This document shows, piece by piece, positions 23,391 to 34,272 of a stretch of DNA of 64,000 nt. A program made the translations under genes and the position numbers. A model generated the notes under the pieces. The model worked only from the letters and a program-made list of their open reading frames with translations, was not told where the DNA came from and made no database searches. This DNA is from Chamaecrista fasciculata (taxonomy: Eukaryota; Streptophyta; Magnoliopsida; Fabales; Fabaceae). The stretch covers positions 50,964-114,963 of the forward strand of contig QANZ01034804.1 in the NCBI GenBank assembly GCA_003254925.1. The letters are read 5' to 3'. The stretch's first letter is position 1; every line of letters begins with the position of its first letter.

Positions 23391-23891
23391 ATATACACTC
23401 ACCAAATAATACTTCATCTTTCTTTCAACTGGCAAATTTGGCGTGTAGTTTAGCGACTAGACTATGATTAACAGAGAGTAAGAGGACGATTTATGTACTG
23501 GCCTACTGGGGTTTTAATATATAACCACATTTCTAAATGATGGCATATATATATTTGATATTCCTGAGGTTGTTATTCTATCTAACAGGAGAAGAATCTG
23601 GTTAGTACCCATGGCAATACAATAGCAGGAAACAAACAAGTATGTGTCTGTGTTCAAATGGCGCCAACATTCGTCATATATATTCTCTTCCCTACTTGTG
23701 ATTATAATTATAATTTTTTGTTTTGGATTATAGTCTGTTTACTTGTCTCTGTGATTTTCTTTTTCGTTTTTAGTTTGGTGGGTGTGAGATAAGACAATTA
23801 GCAACAAAAGATCAAAGTTAGTGAGACCCCATCTTAAATTTCAGGCTGGTCATTTGTGCATTAATCTGAGTTTTTGGTGATTAAGGAAGAA
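23391..23891. other. Intergenic, no gene seen
   Basis: Ordinary A+T-rich sequence. No coding, repeat or RNA feature was recognised. Confidence 0.4.
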
Positions 23892-24046
23892 TGTTGATAC
23901 AAATCTCACATCGGGTAGTTAGCTGAAGGTAAGGTACTATATAAGACCTTGGGCTCTCCAACCTCAACAGCTAGCTTTTGGGGTGTAGTTCTCCTAAGGG
24001 CTTAGTGAGTTTCAAATTCTCCAGTATAGTTTTCACGAATATGTGC
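23892..24046 (+). mobile_element. Probable solo LTR of a TRIM/SMART-type retrotransposon
   Basis: Begins TGTTGATACAAATCTCACATC, followed by CTATATAAGACC (TATA-like) and CAGCTAGCTTTTGGGGTGTAG. That order (CACATCGG near the start, TATA, AGCTAGCTTTTGGGG near the end) is the pattern I know from plant TRIM LTRs. AAGAA precedes the start and AAGAA follows position 24046, a possible 5-bp duplication, although the end then lacks the usual CA. No second LTR or primer-binding site is present. Confidence 0.45.
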
Positions 24047-25309
24047 AAGAAAGCATAATGAGATAAGTTACTACAATATTCTTTGATAATTAAATCAGCC
24101 AAAAAAAATTGATCGAAAATAGATGAATATTAATAGGAAAGAAGAGTCAATACCTAAAATAAGAGAATATTAGAAAATATTTATATACACATAAGAACAT
24201 AAAAACAATTAGAGGCAATTGATGTAGCATAAAATGAATTTGACAAATAACAAAACGACCAAACAGACAAACGTGCCCTTGAAAAAGTTGAGTCTAGATT
24301 TATGGAGCTAGATCTTTTATAATTGAAATCTATGTATTTCTCTATACTTAAGCAATTTCAAGAAGTAAAATTGTCACATTAGCATCTAAATTTTAATGAA
24401 ACTTTGTGTTTTATTTTTTTAATCCCATCTCTTTGTGTCTTAACTACAAAAAAATCAGAGGTACCAAATTCAGAGGATTCATATTACTAGTTTTACATTG
24501 TCATAGTTAATGAGTGAAAGAGATTTTGGACTTAAAACTTATTAGGGGCGATTTGAATTTCAATTGCTTCAGCCACGAATATGACATTGTGTACAGTTAA
24601 TAAAGAATAAGACAAACGAAATGTCCATGTTATTGTTAATAGAACTATTGAAGCTATAAGGAAAAAAGAAAAAAACAGAGAGAAGATAATAAAAAATGAG
24701 CAAAGAGGTCCATCTTTCTAGAAAGTGTCAGAAAGCGGCTGCTATTTGTATGTTATCTCCTTTTACATATTTACTTGCTTCCTCAATGTTCTAAATTCTA
24801 ATGCTACTTCCCCAACTTTTTTTAATTGCTCTTTTATCTTTTATTTTGTCTTACTCTTTATTTTTGAAATTTAACATAACAAGTTGTAAGATTAGAGGAT
24901 TGGACTATTTTAAGTTTTAAGTAAAATATTTTTAAATTATTCATAGACACAAATTTTAAGAAATAATATATAATATTTCAAAGTATTTGGTTCTCTATAA
25001 TATATATATATATATATATATATTAGTTGGTTTGCATGATTATCTATAGGTTTAGTATACAAAACTTAGATTAAAATATTATATTCTTTATTTATTAAAA
25101 TAAAATATTAATGATCAGTCCAAATATTGACATGTTATTTGGTCTTCTTTTTATATGTTTATAATGATAATATATTGTAATTAGATCAATTAATATGTTA
25201 AATGGTTGCACGAAGGTATGACATAATAAAATGGATAAAATATGTTAATTAGCATTTATTTATTGTATTTTATAGATAAGTGCTATTTAACGGGTTTTTA
25301 GTGTTTCAA
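24047..25309. other. Intergenic, no gene seen; TA microsatellite
   Basis: A+T-rich sequence with a (TA)n run at about 25001-25023. No coding feature was found. Confidence 0.45.
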
Positions 25310-26492
25310 ATATCCAAACAGGGTCTACCCAAAGGGAATCAACTAGAATCAACGAGAAGATATTAAATCGCACAAGATATTCTTGCGCCGCCATGTCGGC
25401 CGCTGGCCCAAAATAGGAATTCTCGCGGTGCAAGACTCTTAGAAGAATATGACGTCAGCAAGTAAGCTTCAGCGCAATATTGTGTTGCACCGTCTCTTGA
25501 GCCAACGGCTCAAGAGGGAAATCTCGCGGTGCAGATTAATCCGAAGCATTAGAGTATATTTTGGACGGCTAGGATTCAAGATACAAAGATATAATCGAAA
25601 TATCGCAGGTATTTCGGTGCGCCATCATGTTGGGCCGCCGGCGCAGATGACGGCCCAAGTCCAAAATTGTTCCTTGACTTGCGGACCAAGCATACTACTC
25701 AACACTATAAATATAGAGCGCCATTCCACTCTCAAGGCATTCCGAGAATCGCCCTAGCACCTCAACTGGTGACAGAATAGATTAGAGTAGCTGTCATTAG
25801 GTCTCTATGATGAGAGCCTAAACGTTCTTCATCCTAGAGGAGAATCCGAATGAAGCCTGAGCTCAACAGTCGTTGATGTCCAGGGAGTTTTTATTATTAT
25901 TGTTGTGTTTAGTCTTAGATAATAGTCATTAGATCATTTTAATTCTTCCATAAACAATATTAGTTGTGTTTGTTTGACCATTTATAAAGTTTACTCTTGC
26001 ACATTCAGTTGAATTGTGGTCGTATGACAGAGTGATCTATCTATTGTTTTTATTATCTCCATTGCTTAAGGATTGTTATGTTTAATTATAAATCGTTACT
26101 TTGTTGAGTCGTTTATGATTATCATGATTGATCCATATTTCGTGTACACGAGATATAATATTGGATGTGGTTTTGCTTGACATAATTATAATAATAACTT
26201 CTTGATCATCTTTATTGGGCTATGATGGTAGACTTCGTGATTATTCTCTAGGGATTTCATATTTTCACCCCTCCATATTCATTCTTTTATCTTTTCCTTA
26301 TTTTCTTTATGTTCTTTACTTTCTTGTTTTCATCATAATAATATTACTAACCCACAAAACATTAGATTTGAATTCGTAATTATTTACACAATCAATTGTT
26401 ATTCTCATCCAAGAGGTTCCGCGAGAGATCTGACCTTGGGTTGTGCACTATATTATATATAAATATAATATTCAGGCATAACTTGAATATTA
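25310..26492 (+). mobile_element. Possible LTR (Ty3/Gypsy, Athila-like) remnant with promoter-like GC-rich block
   Basis: A GC-richer island (about 25380-25770) stands out from its neighbours. It contains TGACGTCA at 25450 and a TATA-like CTATAAATATAGAG near 25708, followed by pyrimidine-rich sequence. The distal end has CCAAGAGGTTCCGCGAGAGA..GACCTTGGG..GTGCAC and then TTGGCGGCACTAACGACGAG, which resembles the LTR end and primer-site region of Athila-type elements. No gag or pol follows, so it would be a solo or truncated LTR. The assignment rests on remembered layout, not on a search. Confidence 0.35.
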
Positions 26493-28453
26493 ATTTGGCG
26501 GCACTAACGACGAGTGCCCGATCAATTACTTTTTAAAATTTGTGGTAAGATTAAGGTAACAACTTAACAATGTCTTCTTAATTTTGTGTACAGCCTCACT
26601 CTTAGAAAATATATACAATTCATAATATAGCCTAGTAGCCTACTAAATAAATGTTTCATATTATATACTAATTATTATTATAGTAACATTGACAACATGG
26701 ATAATTGGATATGCTACTTTCCATCAAACACGCTTTAACAAATAAGTAATCATCTCTAAGGCAAACAATTCATCAATGATCATGTGATTCAATTAACAAT
26801 TACACCAATAATATTTGGCATCAGTTTAAAGTTGGTATAGGAATTGCTAAGCTGAAAAATAGCAACAACAATAATCATGGTAATATTAATTAGAAATGGT
26901 TCCTCAACCAAAAAGCTAAATTAGCATCGTAGATAACAAACAAAAGGTGTGCTTTCAAGTGGTTTTTTATGGGAATTGCATGATAATGTCGATAGAAATA
27001 TTGAGATGAGCTGGATTATTAAATAACTGAATCACTATCAGCAACTAATCTGCTTTTGTTCTAAACAAGCAATTAAAAAAATAGGTGTAATGTCAGTTTG
27101 TGATTTGGAGTCACCATCACGTGGGGCATGAGAGGCGTGGATCCCATTCACATATAAATGTAATAATAATAAAATAACTATATTATTTCAAATTAATTAT
27201 TTTTGATATTTAATTTCCATTCTAATTCAGTACACGTTCTACATTATCAGTTTGGTCCTTGTAAATTGTAATGTTGGCCATTAATCCATCATCATCGCTT
27301 TGCCGTTTCAGTCATATAAAGTATGCCAAACTGTCACTGCTCTCTTAATTTCCACTAACCTTCTCAGCCCAAACATGTTTAATTATTATACGAAAAGAGG
27401 ATTACATTTTTAACCACTTGAGATACCTTTTTTTTCATTTATTTTTTAATCAATATATTAAAATATTGATTAAGATGTATTAAAAAAATGGAAATAATAT
27501 TTTTAGAAATAGAGTTTCATATTTAGCTCATAATATTTAATACTGAACATATAATTATGATCAATTTAATCTTTTTGTTTAAGATATTTTACAATTTACA
27601 TTTTAATAACTAAATTATTAATTTATTCTTATTTTTAATACAAAAATAAATCATGTAGAGTGACTAAATTATAACTTCCTATATCAATTTAATTTAACAG
27701 TAGTTAGAAGATAACAACACATAACTTCAAGCCTTCAACAACAAATGATCCATTTACTCCTCCCACTACATCTTAATCGAAAATCTTTTGAAAAATTCGT
27801 CTCTAATTATCCTTTTTAGCATTAATTTTTTGTTTATTCCGTTTAAGGAAAAGAAGGAGATAACTATGCATGTGTCAATATTATCAGAGCAACAACTGGC
27901 GAAAAGGTTGCCACTTGCGACCGACGTGGGCTCTTAAAAATTAAAACGTCCACATTTTATTATGTTAGCCAATGAGTTGGGTTAGATTAATTTATGCCTT
28001 TCACATTTAATAAAATATCTTATTCCACTAATAGAGTAACACTAAAAGCGTAAAAAGATGGTTAACAAAAATATTATAATTTTTAAAAAATCAACAATAA
28101 AAGGGCCCTTTCATCCATTCGTTTGTATTAGGTTTACTTGGTCTATTAACAGAAAGGGGGAAAACAAATATATATGAATTCCATTTAACTTTTCCGTAAA
28201 CACTTTTATTTGAACTTTAAAGAGTACAAAATCTCCAGCTCAATAATTACAATCAAGCATTTGAATTATTGTTGTGTTAATTTTTCCCTTATTACTATTA
28301 ACTTGATCATAGAGATGCCACTTTCAAGTTTCAACCTTACCATTCATTATTTTTTTACAATTAAAAAGTAGACCAACAGTAGTATTGAAGAGATTACCCA
28401 AAAAGTAGAATGAAATTAAGTCATGAGTAAGATTTATGTGCAATTTTTTTTAA
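26493..28453. other. Intergenic, no gene seen
   Basis: About 2 kb of A+T-rich DNA. No domain-bearing open frame, tRNA-like structure or repeat terminus was recognised. Confidence 0.45.
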
Positions 28454-28882
28454 GGGTAACTTACACTTTGGTACCCTGTGGTTTGACCCTATTTCACTTT
28501 AGTACCCTGTGGTTTGAAACCTGACACTTTGGTACCCTGTGGTATTCTCCATTAACACTTTAGTAACCTTTGAAGCTATTTTGTAATTTTAATCATAACA
28601 AATTTTGCAAAAATTACATATTGACCCCAAAAAATTTTCAAAAAATTACAAATAGATCCCGAGATACATATTATCTAGGGATTAAAATGAAAAAATTTAA
28701 AAAATTTTGGTGTAATTATGCAATTTTTGCAAAATTTGTTATGGTTAAAATTACAAAATACCCCCAAAAGGTACTAAAGTGTTAATGGAGAATACACAGG
28801 GTACCAAAGTGTCAGGTTTCAAACCTCAGGGTATCAAAGTGAAATAGGGTCAAATCACAGGGTACCAAAGTATAATTTACCC
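28454..28882. mobile_element. Foldback MITE, GGTACC-phrase type, with a different palindromic core
   Basis: Starts GGGTAACTTACACTTTGGTA and ends GGTACCAAAGTATAATTTACCC. The outer phrases match 2030-2420 and 17581-17895. The core holds a separate inverted pair built on TTGCAAAAATTAC and its complement. No convincing target duplication is left (flanks TTTTTTTAA and TAAATAATA). Confidence 0.8.
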
Positions 28883-29484
28883 TAAATAATATCTTATTAC
28901 AATAATTTAATTAAATTAATTGTAATTATATTTTTCAAAGATTAAATTTTATAATCTTATCATTTTCAGGGACTAAATTGACAAATCTATTATCTTTTAA
29001 GATCAACTGACTAATTTGGTCGAGAAAATATATGGTAGCTTACATTAATAAACTTGGTCAAAAGATTTTACTTGAAATCTACTAATCTATACAAAACAAT
29101 GTTTTGGTTTTGCCACGTGTCACTCCGTCATTCACTGTTTTTTGTACTGTTCATCATACACAATAAACCTCCATCTGACACATGGCATCTCATTTATTTT
29201 TAGAACAAATTTTTTTTTTCGAAAAAAAGTGGCGCCATCTGCATCAATTTTAATTTCAAATCCACTTTTCATCTTCTTCTTCAGATTTGCGACACGTGGC
29301 AGCCCATAATATTTTCTGATTTCCTAATTTTTTCACCAAAATAAATGAATCTTCCACGGTAGGCCTTACTATCCCTCTCCTCTAAAATTTCAATTTCAAA
29401 TTCCAAATCTACTTTTGCATCTTCTTTTTCAGATTTACATTCCCTCTCCTTTCCTCACATCTTTCATCTCTCTCATTCAAATTT

Positions 29485-29815
29485 CAATCTCTTCTCTGAT
29501 TTTCTCTCCTCCGACGGACGCCAAGCTGAATTCCGATGATGCTCACCACGTTCCAGACAAGGCAGTTCCTGAAAATGTTGATGCTCACCGCGAGGCCGTT
29601 GAAATCGGTGGGTTTTCTGGTGAGTTTGATACTTTTCTGCATTTTCAATTTAGTCCCTGCTGATTTTAATTTATTGAAACAAGCATCCATCATCTCATTT
29701 CCGGTGACCCTCTACTCTGCGTTTTTCTCAAGCTTTGAAATTTTCGATGACCTTTGTCTTGAATCTTCTCCGACACCGTCATTACTCGCTGTTGTTCTAT
29801 TCATCGCTCGATAAT
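29485..29815 (+). pseudogene. Unassigned open reading pieces in the 5' part of the Helitron
   Basis: Overlapping frames here are slightly more GC-rich than the surroundings, with phrases such as DAHHVPDKAVPENVDAHREA in one frame. I do not recognise a family. They may be a captured exon or chance frames; no intact gene can be supported. Confidence 0.25.
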
Positions 29816-30059
29816 CCCTCTCCCCTCTAAGACTCCAAGGTAAAATTTTCTACTCCTTCCTTTTTCCAATGCATTTCTCTTTAGTTTAGCAGAGTATTTT
29901 TTTTCTCCATGTCTGATATGGTTACCTGAGATCCTTTCTCTTTGTTTGGATTTCTGTCTGTTTTGATTTGGTGCTAAATGTAAGATAGGAGTGAACACGC
30001 ATGTGAAGTGTTTGATGTTATGTCTGAGATTATTTGTGGCATTATGTGCAGGGTTTTAG

Positions 30060-30690
30060 TTTCTAATTGTCATTTCATTCAATGGTCTAAAGTGGAATTT
30101 TTTGTGTTTCTAATCTGAGTTTGGGTTTTGATTGTCATTTGATTTTCATTTCTCATTGCCATTTTGTGATTTCTGCAGCACACACTTGAAATAATACAAG
30201 TTAAGCAGAAAATTTTGCTTAAATGGTATAAAGTAAGTTTTTTTTTTATTTTCCTTCAGTTGCTTCTGATTTTCGCTTCTCAATGTCATTTGGTATTCCT
30301 TTCTCATTGTCATTTTGTGATTCCTGCGGTATACACTTGAAGTGATGGAAGTTTCTAATTGTCATTTCGTTCAATGCTCTAAAGTGGAATTTTTTGTGTT
30401 CCTAATTTGACTTTGGGTTTTCATTGTCATTTGGTATTTGTTTCTCATTGCTATTTTGTGATTTCTGCAGCACACACTTGAAGTAATAGAAGTTAAGCAG
30501 AATATTTTGCTTAAATGGTATAAACTAAGCTTTTTTTTTTTTTTCCATTTTCCTTCACTTGCTTCTGATTTTGGCTTCTCAATGTCATTTGGTATTCCAT
30601 TCTCATTGTCATTTTGTGATTTCTGCAGCACACACTTGAAGTAATAGAAGTTTTGTGGAAGGTTTTCATTCAATGGTATAAAGTAAATTT
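30060..30690 (+). repeat. About four tandem copies of an exon-like unit inside the Helitron
   Basis: Units of about 141-159 bp repeat at 30177, 30327, 30468 and 30627 (position of the CACACTTGAA block). Three of the four copies have a pyrimidine-rich TTTTGTGATTTCTGCAG acceptor, then an in-frame stretch reading HTLEVIEVKQNILLKWYK or a close variant, and most then read GTATAAAGTAA, donor-like. Intervening sequence carries TTTCTCATTGTCATTTTG phrases. This is an amplified exon-plus-intron of a captured gene whose identity I do not recognise. Confidence 0.6.
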
Positions 30691-31459
30691 TTTCCCTTCA
30701 GTTGCTTCGTTTGATTTGTAATTCTTTTCATGATACTAATTTATACCATTTTAGATGTCCATTGTACTGCTAGACCTGCTGATATCAAGTTGCTTCTCCC
30801 TACCCCTACAAGTTAGGTATGTAAATGTTGTTTGATTGTAATTGTTGCTTGCTTGATTGTAATGATTTTAATAGTTTTAGGACTCATATGTTGGTCTCTA
30901 TACTTACTCTATAGTATCTCACCAAGTTCACTTCCTTCCTTAACTTTAGTTGCATTGTCACTTAGCTATGCTGTCAAGAGCATAATAAACTTTGAGTCTC
31001 TTAATTTGGTTTTTTTTATTGATTAAATTCATAATTTAGTTTTGAAAGATAGTGTATTTTTCAATTCAGTCCTTCAAAACTTAAAGTTGTGTGCTCTGGA
31101 TTTATCAAGCTTCTTTTGAAAGATAGTGTATTTTTCAATAAAATTATATAATTTATTCCTGCTTGGTTTGGCATTTGGATTATAAAATGAATCTCAACTA
31201 TCACAAAATCTGCTTCATTCATTAAATAAAGTTGTCTGCTCTGGATTTATCAAGCTTCTATATTGAGTATGAAGCAAGTGGTCAATCAGATTTGTTTATA
31301 AATGCTGGTGGAAACAATGATAATGAAGTCAGCCATACGATGCAAACTCCAATTGAAATATACCCTGTCGTAGGTAAAAAAAATTCCATCCTCTCTTCAA
31401 GTTGTACTTCTATTTTAGTACTGCAAATTGGAGTTGATATAATATTGAGCTTAACTGTT

Positions 31460-31860
31460 TTAGTGCTGCTGAATTTTACATGAGGCATTTGCTGAAATTT
31501 ACTGTCTGACATGCCATGCTTTTGCTGAAATTTACATGAGGCATGAGCTGTAATTGACTGTCTTCCTTAATGTTCATGTTTATCAAATTGGAGTTGATAT
31601 AATATTTAATTTAACTGTTGTAGTGCTGTTGAATTTTACATGAGGCATTTGCTGAAATTTACTGTCCCACATGTAATGCATTTGCTGAAATTTACTTCGT
31701 AGTCTAAAATTTACTGAAATTTACATGAGGCATGAGCTGAAATTGACTGTCTTCCTTAATGTTCATGTTTATCAAATTGGAGTTGATATAATATTGAATT
31801 TAACTGTTTTAGTGCTGCTGAATTTTACATGAGGTTGCTATAAAATTGTTCTTCAGTTTT
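31460..31860. repeat. Tandem non-coding repeats in the Helitron
   Basis: Phrases AAATTGGAGTTGATATAATA, GAATTTTACATGAGGC and TGCTGAAATTTACTGTC recur two to four times in the same order, with diverged spacing. No coding potential is seen. Confidence 0.65.
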
Positions 31861-33164
31861 GAAGCATCTGCTGAAAATAATGGCAAGAAGGTTGCTTTAA
31901 CTGAACAAAGCATCTTTTTAAAAATTCTTTTAGTTTGGTTTCAGTTTTCAAATTGCTTCATGTCTCTACTTCTAAGACTGGAGTTCAAATAAAACAATAA
32001 AAAAAAAATTCTTTTCTCTAACACGAGCCAAAAGGCACCTTATATGAAATGTACTTTTAAAATTTTGGTAAGTGCTTTGAACTGAAATTTCCAGATCCTG
32101 ACTACATATATTGTGCACATATAAATGATGAATAGTCAGTCCTATGCTATTTTCTTTGACAGAGTCCTGTACTGTTTTGTCCCAATATTTATAGCATACA
32201 ACTACATATATTTGTTTGACAGAGTGTAGTCATTTTAGGATCAGGAATTTACTGCAATCTATAAGATGTAGGATGAGGAATTTTCTGGAATATATAAACT
32301 CAGTCTATATGTTAGGTGACTACAAAACAACTTCTATCTTTGATTTGCCCAATCTTCTATATTTATTTCTATCAATCTTCGGTTCCCATTTGATTTGCCC
32401 AATCTTCTATATGCATTTTTTTTTTAATTTGTATCAAACTTCTATATTTGTATCAATCTCCATCTGTATTACTTTTTTTGAGAAACATCATTCATATTAC
32501 ACTAATTCCATATAAACAAACTTGGTAATAATATAAACAATTTTTAGGTGCTGATGCCTTCTTTGGAATCATATTTTTAGTAGATATATATTGTAGCTTC
32601 ATGCCTCTGATGCCTTCAACGTGGACTTTGTATTTTTTAATGCTCAAAGCTGATATATTCTTACCTCATGTTATGAAATTATTGTTAGAGTGGAGCATAT
32701 ACGTGTGTCATTCACCGCTCTTAAATTGATAAACAGAAAATATGCCAGCAAAGAATGAAAATTTTTCCAGTTTTATGACCTGATCTTTTATATGGTATGA
32801 ATCAGTCTGATACTTTTGGTTTAATTTGTGAAATTTGCTGAAACTTGCTATTTAATTTGTTAATTTCTTGCCTGAAATTTGCTGTTTAGTACCTGATGAC
32901 TTTGTTGAAAATGACTGTTTACTTTTTGTGCCTCTGCTGAATTTTAATGCAACTCCATGGTTTTTTAGTTTGGGTTTTACTGAAATTTCTGCTGTTTACA
33001 CAGAAAACAATCTACCAGTTTTGCTTTATGGATTAATATGCCAGTTTTTTTGTAGCAATTTACACATAAAGAACTCTGCTGTTGAATCATTTATCTGCAT
33101 CTAATTATTTTCAAGTCAACACAGTCTCATATACTACTCATTCAAACATTTCACTTATAGGATG

Positions 33165-33375
33165 CTAGATCAATTTGCATTGAGAGCAAACCAGAAATCT
33201 CTTCAACTGTAGCTGAGTCAACACCCTCAAAACTTAAAGGTGTTATGGAAGACCTTGATGATGCATCATTAGAGGAAATGATGACTCCACAACTGTCTAT
33301 TTGCAGGCCAAAGAAGCACATCAAAATTGAGAAAACTGACCAAGAGAGGACAACTCCATTTTCCTTCTTGCAATT
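33165..33375 (+). pseudogene. Exon fragment resembling the tail of RPA70-like proteins carried by plant Helitrons
   Basis: After a TTATAG acceptor the frame reads DARSICIESKPEISSTVAES, then TPSKLKGVMEDLDD, EEMMTPQLSICRPKK and HIKIEKTDQE. The order TPSK..., acidic linker, TPQLS, K-rich HIKIEK resembles the C-terminal tail of replication-protein-A-like OB-fold proteins that plant Helitrons often carry. No OB fold is readable upstream, so this is at most a relic. The family call is from memory and uncertain. Confidence 0.35.
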
Positions 33376-33660
33376 TCAAAAGACTTGCCTAAGTATAATA
33401 TTTTGGTAGAAGCATATGCAGGCTTTTTGGATGTGTAATATATGCAAAACTGCTATACTTATCATCTTTTAGTTTCTAATCATAGGTACCAAACCTAAGT
33501 TATTTCTGTATGAATTAAACCTAATCATATGTACCAAATATAGATTGTGGCTACTAATATTATATGTAAAAAGTTTGTTAATATCTATGTTATCAATATA
33601 TGTGTGCTGGTATGTACTAAAATGAGAAAACCCGTGCGAACGCACGGGTCACATACTAGT

Positions 33661-34272
33661 TTGTAATAAAAGAAAGAGGGGAGGAGCGTTGAGGTTAAGT
33701 TAAAGTTAAAGACAGTTTTTAAAATGAATGGAAAGAGACGCACGTCATTTCATAATGACATGAAGTTTGATTGGGTGCCTTCTGCCTCACTCCCAATTCT
33801 TCAGCCTTCATGCGCATATAGTCTTTTTCTCCAAACTAGCATTTTTCATCTTTCACTCTTTCTCTCTCTCTAGATTCTTTAAATATTCTTTTGCACCTAT
33901 ATAGCGGTGGAACTCGATTCCCTTATACTCTCATCTTCAAACATCGAATTTCCATTAATTGAGCTTATTATTCTTCTATCAATTACCATTTGTAATCTGG
34001 ATTTTCCCGCGTTGCTCCACATTGGCTTAGGACTACGAGGATATAGATGACGTTTGAGTCTTCTGCTGGATCATTCATCTGCTTGTTTTCAAGTTAGAAA
34101 AACGAGAGGTTCGATCTTAATCCGAAGAAATTGATCAGGATTTCACTGATTTTGTTTTCTTCTTCCTGATTCCAAGGTGTATAACTCTATGTGCAATTTG
34201 TGTATAATCTATGAAGTTGACGATTGGCTTTAAATAAATGATGCTTGCAGATTCGGCAGAACTGGAACAAAG
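33661..34272 (+). promoter_or_regulatory. Promoter and 5' leader of the DUF547 gene
   Basis: The Helitron ends about 610 bp before the start codon, so the retained promoter space is short. Pyrimidine-rich sequence (TTTCTCTCTCTC near 33860) and a TATATAG near 33898 precede the leader. A likely 5' UTR intron runs from a CCAAG|GTGTAT donor at about 34175 to a GCTTGCAG acceptor at about 34251, 22 bases before the ATG. Confidence 0.5.

Larger units (their letters stand above)
29078..33659 (+). mobile_element. Helitron, 4.58 kb, both termini present
   Basis: The 5' end TCTACTAATCTATAC at 29078 follows a host A. The 3' end has a 9-bp-stem hairpin, ACCCGTGCG-AA-CGCACGGGT (33630-33649), then a short spacer and CTAG ending at 33659, followed by host T. 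These are the classical Helitron signals, with insertion between A and T. There is no Rep/helicase frame, so the element is non-autonomous. It carries exon-like pieces with splice consensus (30060-30690, 31232-31377, 33165-33360), tandem repeats, and a (T)n-rich body typical of captured, decayed gene sequence. Confidence 0.82.

Noticed and set aside
25449..25757. 102-aa Arg-rich open frame as a gene
   Set aside because: It overlaps the promoter-like GC-rich block and its TATA element, and shows no family features or splice context.
30060..30690. CRISPR-like array because of spaced repeats
   Set aside because: The units are 141-159 bp with diverged copies in a plant Helitron; there are no short identical repeats with unique spacers.
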